DNA of 64,000 bases from Paraburkholderia eburnea. GTDB lineage: Bacteria > Pseudomonadota > Gammaproteobacteria > Burkholderiales > Burkholderiaceae. Location: positions 1 to 64,000 of the forward strand of contig NZ_PQGA01000003.1 in assembly GCF_002917095.1 (NCBI RefSeq), written 5' to 3'. A model generated the notes under the pieces. It was given only the letters and a program-made list of their open reading frames with translations, did not search any database and was not told where the DNA came from. Positions 8,869-17,289 of the stretch are shown piece by piece. The stretch's first letter is position 1, and every line of letters begins with the position of its first letter. A program made the translations under genes and the position numbers.

Positions 8869-9708
8869 TCAGAACAAGCGCAGCAGACCGTCAAGCCCGA
8901 CGAAATTGAACGCGACGCTGGCCGCTTCGCGCACCACGGGCTTCGCGCGGAACGCGACCGACAGGCCCGCCACGGCCATCATCTTCAGATCGTTCGAGCC
9001 GTCGCCCATCGCAATGGCGCGGCGAGGATCGATGCCGAGTTGCGCGCAGGTTTCCTGAACCGTGCGCGCTTTCACTTCGGCATTGACGATCTCGCCGGTC
9101 ACGCGGCCCGTGAGCTTGCCGTCGACGATTTCAAGCGAGTTCGCGCGCGTGAAGTCGAGGCCGAGACGCGCCTTGAGCCGCTCCGTGAAGAACGTGAAGC
9201 CACCCGAGACCAGCAGCGTCTTCAGGCCCGCGGCTCTCGCGCCCGCGAGCATTTTTTCCGCGCCGGGCGAAAGCTGCAGGCGCTCTTCATACACGCGCTC
9301 CAGCGCACTGGCTTCGAGGCCTTTTAGCAGGGCCACGCGGCGCGTGAGGCTTTCGTTGAAGTCCTTGATCTCGCCGCGCATCGACGCTTCGGTGATGGCT
9401 GCGACTTCGGCTTTCAGGCCGCAGAAGTCGGCGATCTCGTCGATGCATTCGATCGTGATGAGCGTCGAGTCCATGTCCATCGCGACGAGACCAAAGCTGC
9501 CGAGCGTGCGGCCCGCTTCCACGAATGCGTAATCGAGTTGATGCGTGCCGCAGTAGACGTCGAGGTCCGGGCGCTGCGCCGGCACGGCGTCTTCGATACG
9601 GATCGCGTGCTCGTCGATCGGCACGAGACGGCTGCCGCGCGCGAGCGCGAGGAGCGGCTTGTGATGGACGGCTTGCAGCGGAGCGGGACTCTGGATGACG
9701 AGATTCAT
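8869..9708 (-). CDS. serB: phosphoserine phosphatase
   Basis: A 279-residue HAD-superfamily phosphatase that makes the last step of serine synthesis. The catalytic motif DMDSTLI has nucleophile Asp78 and acid Asp80; LVSGGFTFF supplies motif II, and GDGSNDLKM supplies the metal-binding aspartates. The preceding about 70 residues are the short regulatory-like N-terminal extension seen in bacterial SerB. The start at 9708 (MNLVIQ) is chosen because the 31 residues upstream in frame are Pro/Arg/Ser-rich and look noncoding. Confidence 0.94.
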   Translation of the reverse strand: MNLVIQSPAPLQAVHHKPLLALARGSRLVPIDEHAIRIEDAVPAQRPDLDVYCGTHQLDYAFVEAGRTLGSFGLVAMDMDSTLITIECIDEIADFCGLKAEVAAITEASMRGEIKDFNESLTRRVALLKGLEASALERVYEERLQLSPGAEKMLAGARAAGLKTLLVSGGFTFFTERLKARLGLDFTRANSLEIVDGKLTGRVTGEIVNAEVKARTVQETCAQLGIDPRRAIAMGDGSNDLKMMAVAGLSVAFRAKPVVREAASVAFNFVGLDGLLRLF

Positions 9709-10042
9709 GGCGTGTGCGGCGCGAGGCGCCCCGGAGGCGGCGAGTGGAGTCGGATTCGGCAGGAATCGGGACGGGAACGAAACAGGGCGCGAACGCGGCA
9801 ATCAGCCACCGGGGAAACGGCAAATCTGGCCGGTACGCGCGGCGAAAACGCGAATTGTACCGTTTCGGCGTGCGTGCGCGGCCCGATGGACGGCTTACGG
9901 AGACGAAAGCTCGCTTTCGAGGCACAATGAATGCTCGTGCGGCGTCCGACGGGGGGCGGCCGCCGCGTGCCGTCAACCATACGTATCGCGAGTCGCGTCG
10001 CGCGATGCGTCACGTGCGCCAATTGGCGCGAGGGGAACCGGT
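9709..10042. other. intergenic region between serB and the LigD-type polymerase gene (334 nt)
   Basis: No gene is supported. Several overlapping short ORFs without conserved features cross it, including N-terminal extensions of the downstream gene that would be rich in Arg/Ala/Pro. I see no remnant of a ligase domain here, which argues against a simple frameshift of a longer LigD. Confidence 0.4.
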
Positions 10043-11185
10043 ATGCAGGACGCTCATTCCACCGACACAAGCCCTGGTCGAACACCGACCGGCGCGTCCA
10101 GACAGGTTCCGGAAAGCCCGTCACAGCCCGTGCCCGAAGCGCTTCAGGCGCTCACGCTCGATGCGGCGGCAGCGGATGTTCCGGTTCCGCGTCCAGCGCG
10201 CGCCAAACGGCAGGTTCAGGAAGCGCTGCAAGCGCCACAGGTTCCGCCAGCCCGTCCGCGCAACAGCCGTGCCAGCACCACGGGCGAAGTCGCGGGCGTT
10301 CGCATCACCAGCGCGCGCCGCATCATCGACGTTGAAAGCGGCACCCGCAAGCTCGATCTCGTGCGCTACTACGCGCGCGTGGCGCCCTGGCTGTTGCCGC
10401 ATCTGCGGGATCGGCCCGTTGCGCTGTTACGCGCGCCGCAGGGTCTCGGCGGCGAGCGCGTCTTCCAGCGCCATCTCACCCGCATGGCGATTCCCGGCGT
10501 GACGCTGCATGACGAACTCGATGGCGGCCACCCGCTCATCGGCATCGATTCGCTCGACGCGCTCATCCATGTGGCGCAGATGGATGGCATCGAACTCCAT
10601 ACCTGGAGCGCGCGGGCCGCCAATGTCGACTTGCCCGATCGCGTCGTGTTCGATCTCGATCCCGATCCGGCGCTCGGCTGGGAGCGCGTGATCGAGGCGG
10701 CGCAACTCACGCGCACGCTGCTCGGCGATCTGGGGCTGGAGGCGTTCTGCCAGACGAGCGGCAACAAAGGGCTGCATATCGTCGTGCCGCTCGTGCCGGG
10801 CCCAGGCTGGGACGACACCAAAGCGTTTGCGCGCGCCGTGGCGCAGCGGCTCGCTTCGGGCTGGCCGACGCAATTCACGGCCATCCAGAACGCCGATCAT
10901 CGTAAAAAGAAAATCTACGTCGATTACCTGCGCAACGTGCGCGGCGCGGGCACGGCGGCGGCCTACAGCGTGCGCGCGCGGCCCGGACTGGGCGTGTGCG
11001 TGCCGATTGCGTGGGACGAACTGGCGCAGACGACGGGCGGCGCGCACTGGACGCTAGCCAACATCGATGTCCGCCTCAAGCAGCTCAACCGGCCAAAGCG
11101 CGCGGCTCCGTGGGCGCGTTTCACGGAGGTGCGCCAGACCGTGAGCAGCGAGCTGACGCTGCGGCTGGAGGAGGGCGGCGCATGA
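10043..11185 (+). CDS. stand-alone LigD-type polymerase/primase domain protein
   Basis: A 380-residue protein of which residues about 85-370 form the archaeo-eukaryotic-primase-like polymerase domain found in LigD of the bacterial end-joining system. Catalytic motifs are intact: the metal pair Asp204 and Asp206 (VFDLDPDP), the SGNKGLHI motif (239-246) and Asp294 (YVDYLRN). Residues 1-80 are a Pro/Ala/Gln-rich low-complexity tail. No phosphoesterase or ATP-dependent ligase domain is attached, and no ku gene is in the window. The ATG at 10043 follows AGGGGAA at good spacing. It probably adds nucleotides at DNA ends or gaps; function is inferred from the domain. Confidence 0.85.
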   Translation: MQDAHSTDTSPGRTPTGASRQVPESPSQPVPEALQALTLDAAAADVPVPRPARAKRQVQEALQAPQVPPARPRNSRASTTGEVAGVRITSARRIIDVESGTRKLDLVRYYARVAPWLLPHLRDRPVALLRAPQGLGGERVFQRHLTRMAIPGVTLHDELDGGHPLIGIDSLDALIHVAQMDGIELHTWSARAANVDLPDRVVFDLDPDPALGWERVIEAAQLTRTLLGDLGLEAFCQTSGNKGLHIVVPLVPGPGWDDTKAFARAVAQRLASGWPTQFTAIQNADHRKKKIYVDYLRNVRGAGTAAAYSVRARPGLGVCVPIAWDELAQTTGGAHWTLANIDVRLKQLNRPKRAAPWARFTEVRQTVSSELTLRLEEGGA

Positions 11186-11442
11186 GTTGGCGCGCGGGCT
11201 GGCGAATGAGTTGGCGCATGAGCGGCGCACCAGGCGAGGCAGGCAAAACGTGCTCGGCGTGCGGGGTTTCCCGCGCTACAAAACGCGTTGCCTGGCAAGC
11301 CGTATAAAACCTGGGCCGGGCGATGCCCTCGCCTGGCGCAAGCCTTCGCGCGGCGCGCTAGACTGACAGAAGAACAATCCGCCACGTGCTTGCCTCGGCC
11401 ACGTCTTTCGCGGTCGTGGCGGCTCCCGCCAGGAGATGACGC

Positions 11443-11997
11443 ATGCCTTGCAGCCGCACCCGCTCCCGCCGCACTCGCGCGGCGCTCGCTCATGTCGCCG
11501 TTGCCCTGTCTTGCGCAATCGCGCTGTCGGCATTCGCCGCGACGCCGATCACGGTCACGTCCCAGGCCGCCACCGACGGGCCGATCCGCTATACGGTGAA
11601 AGTCACCTCGAAGCTCTACGGCACGGCGCAGGAGACGCGTACCTTGCGCTCGGGAGACACCGACGATTTCAACTGGCGCTCCACGCCACCGGGCGGCGCC
11701 GTGCCGGCCGCGCAGAGTTGCCCCGATTACAGTTCGCTGCCGCTCGACGCCAATGGCGCGATGGTGCGCCAGATCCAGGTGCGCCTCGCCCCCATCGTCG
11801 CGCAGAACGGCACGGCGAACGTGCAGGTGAGCTTCCGGGCCCAGGCGCCGCGCAGCGGCAAGGCGGCGAGCGGCGCGCAATGCCCCGAAGTCGTGGCGCA
11901 TAGCGAGGTGCTGCACTTCTCGATGCCGACCAACGGCACCGCGAAGACGCTCACGCTCAGCGACGGCACCCAGTTGAGCGTATCGGCGCAGCGCTAG
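11443..11997 (+). CDS. secreted or periplasmic protein of unknown function
   Basis: A 184-residue protein with an Arg-rich N-terminus, a hydrophobic segment (about residues 15-31) and a likely signal peptidase site after SAFA. The mature part is beta-rich, with two cysteines (in QSCPDY and AQCPEV) that could form a disulfide. The start at 11443 is the first in-frame ATG before the signal peptide, with AGGAGA upstream. No enzymatic motif is visible and I do not recognise the family with confidence. The 257-nt gap before it contains imperfect repeats of GAGTTGGCGC but no gene. Confidence 0.7.
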   Translation: MPCSRTRSRRTRAALAHVAVALSCAIALSAFAATPITVTSQAATDGPIRYTVKVTSKLYGTAQETRTLRSGDTDDFNWRSTPPGGAVPAAQSCPDYSSLPLDANGAMVRQIQVRLAPIVAQNGTANVQVSFRAQAPRSGKAASGAQCPEVVAHSEVLHFSMPTNGTAKTLTLSDGTQLSVSAQR

Positions 11998-12048
11998 GCA
12001 CGAGCGCCGCTCAAGCGTCAATCCAGGCGCCGATAAAACGAGGCCGGC

Positions 12049-12864
12049 TCAAGCCCGCGCTTTCGCGCGCTCCTTGAGCCGCGCGGCCATGAAGCAATGA
12101 TCGGCCGAAAAAAGCCGCCGATACGCCAGCAGCACCGCGCCCACGGTGCCAAGCGCCGACGATGCCGCGATCAGGAACATGATCACGATCTGATAGCGCA
12201 CCGCCTGCAAGGGCGACTGGCCCGCCAGCACCTGGCCCGTCATCATGCCGGGCAGACTCACCACGCCCACCACGGCCATCTGATTGAGCGTCGGGATCAT
12301 GCCGGCGCGCACGGCCTCGCGCGCGCTCGGCTGGGCCGCTTCCCAGCGCGTCGCGCCGAGCGCCAGCGCGCTCTCCACCCGGTCGCGCCTGGCCGTCAGT
12401 TCCTGCATCATCCGCTCGACGCCGAGCGACACGCCGGTAAGCGTATTGCCAAGAATCATGCCGAGAATCGGAATCGCATATTGCGGCTCGTACCACGGCC
12501 GGATGCGGATCACCGCGAACAGGCCCACCGCCGCCACGAGCCAGGCGCTCACCCAGATCGACACGATGCTGTCGACGCGCTGGCCCATATAGGTGCGCGC
12601 GCCGCGCTGCGCGCCAGCGAAGCCGGCGATCAGCGTCATCAGCGCCATGAGCGGCAGCACCACATACCAGCGATCGAACGCGAACACCCAGCCGAGCACA
12701 TAGCCGATGGCGAGCAGCTGCACGACGGTGCGCACCGCGGCCCACGCGAGCTTGCGTTCCAGATCGAGCTTGAGGAGTACAGAAACCGCGCCGTTGACGA
12801 ACACCAGCAACGCCGCGATGGCGACGTCGCCGAGACTGAGGTTTTGCAGCACGCCTGGGCTCAT
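12049..12864 (-). CDS. fetB: ABC transporter permease, FetB/UPF0014 type
   Basis: A 271-residue inner-membrane protein with about seven hydrophobic segments and the conserved GMILGNTLTGVSLGVER and PGMMTGQVLAG stretches typical of the FetB (YbbM) family. In E. coli the family partner system exports iron and helps resist oxidative stress. Its start overlaps the stop of the ATPase gene by 4 nt (ATGA), so the two are translationally coupled. The substrate here is inferred only from the family. Confidence 0.88.
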   Translation of the reverse strand: MSPGVLQNLSLGDVAIAALLVFVNGAVSVLLKLDLERKLAWAAVRTVVQLLAIGYVLGWVFAFDRWYVVLPLMALMTLIAGFAGAQRGARTYMGQRVDSIVSIWVSAWLVAAVGLFAVIRIRPWYEPQYAIPILGMILGNTLTGVSLGVERMMQELTARRDRVESALALGATRWEAAQPSAREAVRAGMIPTLNQMAVVGVVSLPGMMTGQVLAGQSPLQAVRYQIVIMFLIAASSALGTVGAVLLAYRRLFSADHCFMAARLKERAKARA

Positions 12865-13640
12865 TGCGGCGCTCCGGTCGTGGAGTCGACATCGTCGGTG
12901 GAGGCGTCGGCGGCTTCGCTGAGCACGCCCGCGCGCATCGTCAGATGACGCTCGCCCACGCGCTGGGCCTGGGCGGGATCGTGCGAGACCCAGACCGTTG
13001 CGCGCGCGGCGCGTTCGTGCGCGAACCAGTGAGCGATCAGCGCTTCAACCGTGCGCGCCGATTCCGGATCGAGCGAGGCGGTCGGCTCATCGAGCAGCAG
13101 CGCTTCCGGGTCGAGTTGCAGCACGCGCACGAGCGCGACGATTTGCGCTTCGCCGCCCGACAGCTCCGAGGTATCGCGCGCGAGGAAATCGCCGCCACGT
13201 CCCGCCGCTTCGAGAAGGCTGGTGGCGCGCGCGGCGTCGAAGGCGCTGCCGCGATAGGCCGCGAACGACCACGGATAGCGCAGATTGTCCTCGACCGTGC
13301 CGTCGATCAGCGCGGGCCGTTGGCGCAGGTAGGCAATATGACGCCGGTAGGACGGAATCCGCGCACGCCCGACTGGTTCGCCGTGCCAGAGCAGCGTGCC
13401 GCCATCCGGCGGATCGAGCAGCGCGAGCGCGCGCAGGAACACGCTCTTGCCCGAGCCGGATGGCCCGGTGAGCACCACGCGCTGACCCGCTTCGAGCGCG
13501 AAATCTGTCGGATGTAGCAAAATCTGGCCGCGCTGGGCATCGCGCCGCGTGAGGCCACGGGCTTCGACAAGGGGAACCGTCGTTGTCGCCATGCCTGTAC
13601 GGGCGCCGTCGTGGGACGATTCTTTCTGGGGGTTCTTCAT
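12861..13640 (-). CDS. fetA: ABC transporter ATP-binding protein, FetA type
   Basis: A 259-residue ATPase with Walker A GPSGSGKS at about residue 58, the signature LSGGEAQ and a Walker B segment ALLLDEPTASLD. It is the cytoplasmic partner of the downstream permease. The start could also be Met17 (13592, MATTTVPL), which fits the family start better; neither has a clear Shine-Dalgarno sequence. The Q-loop and H-loop (WVSHDP) are present, so it should be active. Confidence 0.87.
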   Translation of the reverse strand: MKNPQKESSHDGARTGMATTTVPLVEARGLTRRDAQRGQILLHPTDFALEAGQRVVLTGPSGSGKSVFLRALALLDPPDGGTLLWHGEPVGRARIPSYRRHIAYLRQRPALIDGTVEDNLRYPWSFAAYRGSAFDAARATSLLEAAGRGGDFLARDTSELSGGEAQIVALVRVLQLDPEALLLDEPTASLDPESARTVEALIAHWFAHERAARATVWVSHDPAQAQRVGERHLTMRAGVLSEAADASTDDVDSTTGAPQ

Positions 13641-13759
13641 TAAATGATGGTGGATAACAGACGTATTTCACGGCGAACGGGCAGGCCGGCGAGTCCCGTC
13701 GGGCACGCGTCCTGCTGCGGATTCGTTGGCGAAACAACAATGCATAACCCGGAGCGCGC

Positions 13760-16264
13760 ATGACGTCACCGCAACCCAAGCCCCGCGGGCCAGGCCCCGC
13801 ACTCGCCAGGATCATCGCATGGCTCGTGGCCGTTGTCGTCGTGCTCGCCGCAGCGCTTGCGGTTTTCATCCTCACCTTCGACTGGAATCGTGCCAGGCCT
13901 TACGTGAACGAAAAAGTGTCGGAGGCCATCGGCCGGCCGTTCGCGATTGTCGGCGATTTGAAGGTCGGTTGGCGCAGGCCGCCAGGCGAGACGGGCTGGC
14001 GCGCGTGGGTGCCCTGGCCGCGCTTCTCGGCCACGCAGATCGAAGTGGCGAATCCCGACTGGACCAAAACGCCGAAGTTCGCGACGCTCGACGAGATCGA
14101 TTTCGAGGTGGCGGTGCTGCCGCTGCTCGCGCACGACATCGTGATCCCGGCGATCAATCTCGTGAATCCGTCCGTCGATGTCGAACGGCTGACCGATGGA
14201 CGCAACAACTGGACCTTCAAGCTGCCGGCGTCGAGCGGGCCGTCGACGTGGAAGCTCGATCTGCACGACATCACGTTTTCGAGCGGCAATATCGCTGTGA
14301 GCGACCAGCAGACCAAAACCGAGGTGAAAGTGACCGTGAGCCTGCTCGGCCACGGCATTCCGATTGGCAAGGCGATGGAGCAGCAGGAAGCGGCTTCGCG
14401 CCAGGGATCGGTGCAGGTGATCGGGCGCTCGGGCGCGAACCGGCTCGCGCAGCAGGCAGAAAAGCAGCAGGCTTCGGAAGCGGCCGCGGCCAGTGCGGCC
14501 AGTGCGGCCAGTGCGGCCAGTGCGGCCAGTGCGGCCAGTGCGGCCAGTTCGGCCAGCGGTGCAAGTGACATCGCCACAGCCGGCGCGAGCGCCGCGTCGG
14601 GAGGCATGAGCGCGAAGCTAGCGGCGATCGGCGCGAGTTCGGCCAGCAATGCCAACGCCGTCTCGGGCGGCCCCGCCACCGAGCCGTTCTACGCGATCGG
14701 CTGGACCGTCAAGGGTACCTACAACAAGACGCCGCTCTCGGGCGAAGGCAAGCTCGGCGGCGTGCTCGCGCTACAGGATTCGAACCGCCCATTCCCGGTG
14801 CAGGCCGACGTGCGCGCGGGCGATATGCATATAGCACTGGTCGGCACGGTGACGGACCCGGCGCATCTGGCCGCCGTCGATCTGCGTCTGTGGCTGCAAG
14901 GGCAGAGCATGGCGCATCTCTACAACCTCACGGGCGTGACGCTGCCGGAAACGCCGCCTTACGCCACCGAAGGGCGTTTCGTCGGCCAGTTCCGCAAGGG
15001 CGCGAGCGTGTTCCGCTACGAAAACTTCACGGGCCGCGTGGGCGGCAGCGACATCAATGGCACGTTTGTCTATACCCAGCGTCCGACCCGTCCGCTGCTC
15101 TCGGGCACGCTCGTGTCGAACCTGCTGCAGTTCTCCGATCTGGCGCCGATCATCGGCGCGGACAGCAAGGCGAGCAAAGTCAAGCGCGGCGACACTGCCA
15201 ATCAGCCCGCCGAGCGCGTGATCCCGGTCGAGCCGTTCAAGACCGACCGCTGGAGCGCCATCGACGCCGACGTGAAGTTCACCGGCAAGCGCATCATCAA
15301 GCAGGGCAGCCTGCCGATCCAGGACCTGTACACCCACGTCATCATGACCGACGGCGTGCTCGTGCTCGATCCGCTGCAGTTCGGCGTCGCGGGCGGCACG
15401 CTGGCCACGCGCCTGAATCTCGACGGCAGCCACACGCCGCTCAAGGCGCGCGGCACGGCCGAGGTGCGCCACCTGAAGCTCAAGCAGTTGTTCCCGTCCG
15501 TCAAGTCGATGCAATCGGCGCTGGGTGAAGTCAACGGCGATGCGTCGCTTTCCGCGACCGGCAACTCGCCGGCGGCGCTGGCGTCCACTTCGAACGGCGA
15601 GGTGAAAATGCTCGTCACGCAAGGCACGGTCAGCCGTTTGCTGATGGAGGCGGCGGGTCTGAACGTGGCGAACGTCGTCTACGAGAAGCTGTTTGGCCAG
15701 CGCGACGTGAAGATCAATTGCGCGGCCGCCGATTTCGTCGCCACCAATGGCGTGCTCGACCCGCGCGTGTTCGCCCTCGATACCGACGATGCCGTGATCG
15801 ACATCACCGGCCCGGTCGATCTGCGCGACGAATCGCTGGACATGAAGGTGCATCCGCATACCAAGGGCTTTCGCATCTTCTCGCTGCGCTCGCCGCTCTA
15901 CGTGAAGGGCACCTTCAAGAATCCGCACGTGGGCGTCGATGCGGCGGCGCTTGCGTTGCGCGGCGGCGCGATGGTCGGCCTTGGCCTCATCAATCCGTTC
16001 GCGGCGTTGATTCCGCTCATCGCGCCGAGCAACAACAAGCCGCTGCCGTGCGATCAGTTGTTCTCGCAGATGCATCAGCATCCGGTCGCGCCGCCGCCGG
16101 GGCAGAAGATGCGCGCGCCGGCTTCGGCGCCGGTTCCCGCGAGCGCGGCCAGCAGCGGCGCGGCGGCGGCGCGTGCTTCGCGCTCCTCGCAGACGCCGGC
16201 AAAGAGCGTGCGTCCCGACTCGTCCTCGCAACCGGGTCTGCAGAACCTCTACAAGGGCAGCTAA
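13760..16264 (+). CDS. AsmA-family envelope protein
   Basis: An 834-residue protein with one N-terminal membrane anchor (about residues 18-40) and a long beta-rich body. AsmA-like regions are at residues 40-150 (FDWNRARPYVNEKVSEAIGR) and in the C-terminal third, which ends in the AsmA_2-like block (GVLDPRVFALDTDDAVIDITGP). The family tethers to the inner membrane and projects into the periplasm; some members move lipids to the outer membrane. Residues about 241-270 are an Ala-Ala-Ser tandem repeat encoded by 9-bp units, and the C-terminus is Ala/Ser/Pro-rich. It is followed by a strong terminator. Confidence 0.85.
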   Translation: MTSPQPKPRGPGPALARIIAWLVAVVVVLAAALAVFILTFDWNRARPYVNEKVSEAIGRPFAIVGDLKVGWRRPPGETGWRAWVPWPRFSATQIEVANPDWTKTPKFATLDEIDFEVAVLPLLAHDIVIPAINLVNPSVDVERLTDGRNNWTFKLPASSGPSTWKLDLHDITFSSGNIAVSDQQTKTEVKVTVSLLGHGIPIGKAMEQQEAASRQGSVQVIGRSGANRLAQQAEKQQASEAAAASAASAASAASAASAASAASSASGASDIATAGASAASGGMSAKLAAIGASSASNANAVSGGPATEPFYAIGWTVKGTYNKTPLSGEGKLGGVLALQDSNRPFPVQADVRAGDMHIALVGTVTDPAHLAAVDLRLWLQGQSMAHLYNLTGVTLPETPPYATEGRFVGQFRKGASVFRYENFTGRVGGSDINGTFVYTQRPTRPLLSGTLVSNLLQFSDLAPIIGADSKASKVKRGDTANQPAERVIPVEPFKTDRWSAIDADVKFTGKRIIKQGSLPIQDLYTHVIMTDGVLVLDPLQFGVAGGTLATRLNLDGSHTPLKARGTAEVRHLKLKQLFPSVKSMQSALGEVNGDASLSATGNSPAALASTSNGEVKMLVTQGTVSRLLMEAAGLNVANVVYEKLFGQRDVKINCAAADFVATNGVLDPRVFALDTDDAVIDITGPVDLRDESLDMKVHPHTKGFRIFSLRSPLYVKGTFKNPHVGVDAAALALRGGAMVGLGLINPFAALIPLIAPSNNKPLPCDQLFSQMHQHPVAPPPGQKMRAPASAPVPASAASSGAAAARASRSSQTPAKSVRPDSSSQPGLQNLYKGS
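14491..14553 (+). repeat. 9-bp tandem repeat inside the AsmA-family gene
   Basis: The unit CAGTGCGGC occurs six times without error (14491-14544), with a seventh copy changed at one base (14545-14553). The unit length is a multiple of three, so copy-number change would add or remove Ser-Ala-Ala triplets without a frameshift. Confidence 0.95.
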
Positions 16265-16289
16265 GGAAGGGAACAAGCGTGCACGGAAA

Positions 16290-16324
16290 AACGCCCGGCG
16301 CAGGTTTGCGTCGGGCGTTTTTTT
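16290..16324 (+). terminator. rho-independent terminator after AsmA-family gene
   Basis: Arms 16290-16302 and 16307-16319 pair over 13 positions with one mismatch, with loop GGTT and a run of seven T (16318-16324). It ends the AsmA-family transcript ahead of the oppositely oriented gene. Confidence 0.9.
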
Positions 16325-16333
16325 ACGTGAGGT

Positions 16334-16789
16334 TCAGCGCAGTTGCTGTCGCGGTGCCGGATCGCCGGTGGCATCCTGGCGGCGCGCCACACGCCGCGAA
16401 TTCAAGCCCTGACGGACCGCGCCGAATTCGGCGAGGATCCGGGCGCGCGCACGGCTGGCAAACACGAGAAAACCGAATCCGTCGGCTTCATACCAGTAGC
16501 CGCCGTTTTCGAGCCCTTCGAGGGGCTGTTCGAGCGCATGCGCGATCGATTCGATGCAGCGCTTGCGCAATTCGGCCGTCGCGGGATAGGGCGGATGCGC
16601 CCCGCGCACACTGCACAACAGCACGTCGAGGCCGGGCAGCACGTGTGCATAGAGCACCGGCTCGTCCTGCGCGCGTGCGCGTGCAATCTTGGTATCCAGT
16701 TGACCGAACGGCTTGAAGTGGCTCAGCACGGCGAGAAAGGACTCGTCGCCATCCGCCTTGACGCGTTTACGCTTTTTCGGGAAGGACAT
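16334..16789 (-). CDS. small protein of unknown function
   Basis: A 151-residue protein starting MSFPKKRKRVKADGDES. It has a basic N-terminus, a soluble alpha/beta-looking body (VLYAHVLPGLDVLLCSVRG, then YWYEADGFGFLVFA) and no membrane segment. I do not recognise the family. The start at 16789 is chosen because codons upstream in the same frame look noncoding (Arg/Ser-rich, stop-free by GC bias). It is convergent with the AsmA-family gene. Confidence 0.6.
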   Translation of the reverse strand: MSFPKKRKRVKADGDESFLAVLSHFKPFGQLDTKIARARAQDEPVLYAHVLPGLDVLLCSVRGAHPPYPATAELRKRCIESIAHALEQPLEGLENGGYWYEADGFGFLVFASRARARILAEFGAVRQGLNSRRVARRQDATGDPAPRQQLR

Positions 16790-17289
16790 AAAAATTCGCC
16801 TGAAAAAGGTGGATTGCAAAACACGCAGCGTTCCCATGCGACCACTCCCGGATTGGTGCGCCGCACGTCGATCCGTCTTGCATAGGATCTGCCGGATTCG
16901 CGAGGATGCGGGCCGTGGGGACAGCGCCCAGATCCTCATTGCGTCAGGCAAAACGCCATGCCGGGCCGCACGTCGCGCTCATGTATGTATCCCGGCGCTC
17001 TCTCGCTTCTCTTGACTTCTCTTTCTTTGTCTCCGGTCTCAATAATAGTCCTGCACGCGCGCGCGGTGTGACGATTTCTCGGGAAAAGACGGGCTTTTCT
17101 CGTGGCGAGGTGGTCGCTGCCACATACGTTGTCATCTCGCAATTTCGCGCTGATAATATTTCGGCTCTGGTGCCTGCGGCGCGCGGGGCCGGTCAAGGCC
17201 GGTCGCGCAATTCCTGTCGTGCAAACGGCTGCTGACGGGCGCGCGAGCGCCGCCGAGAGCGCCACTGAGCGCCACTGAACCAGACCGCC
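16790..17289. other. intergenic control region before the membrane kinase (500 nt)
   Basis: No gene is supported. The right half holds a good sigma-70-like promoter (17129-17157) and an inverted repeat with arms 17080-17088 and 17094-17102 (one mismatch) that could be a regulator site or a weak hairpin. A TC-rich stretch occupies about 17000-17035. Confidence 0.5.
17129..17157 (+). promoter_or_regulatory. predicted sigma-70 promoter for the kinase/regulator cluster
   Basis: TTGTCA (17129-17134), a 17-base spacer and GATAAT (17152-17157). Each hexamer matches the consensus at five of six positions. It would give a leader of about 125 nt before the kinase start at 17290. Confidence 0.6.

Noticed and set aside
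13118..13517. Open frames opposite the FetA-type ATPase
   Set aside because: Shadows of a gene with intact Walker and signature motifs.
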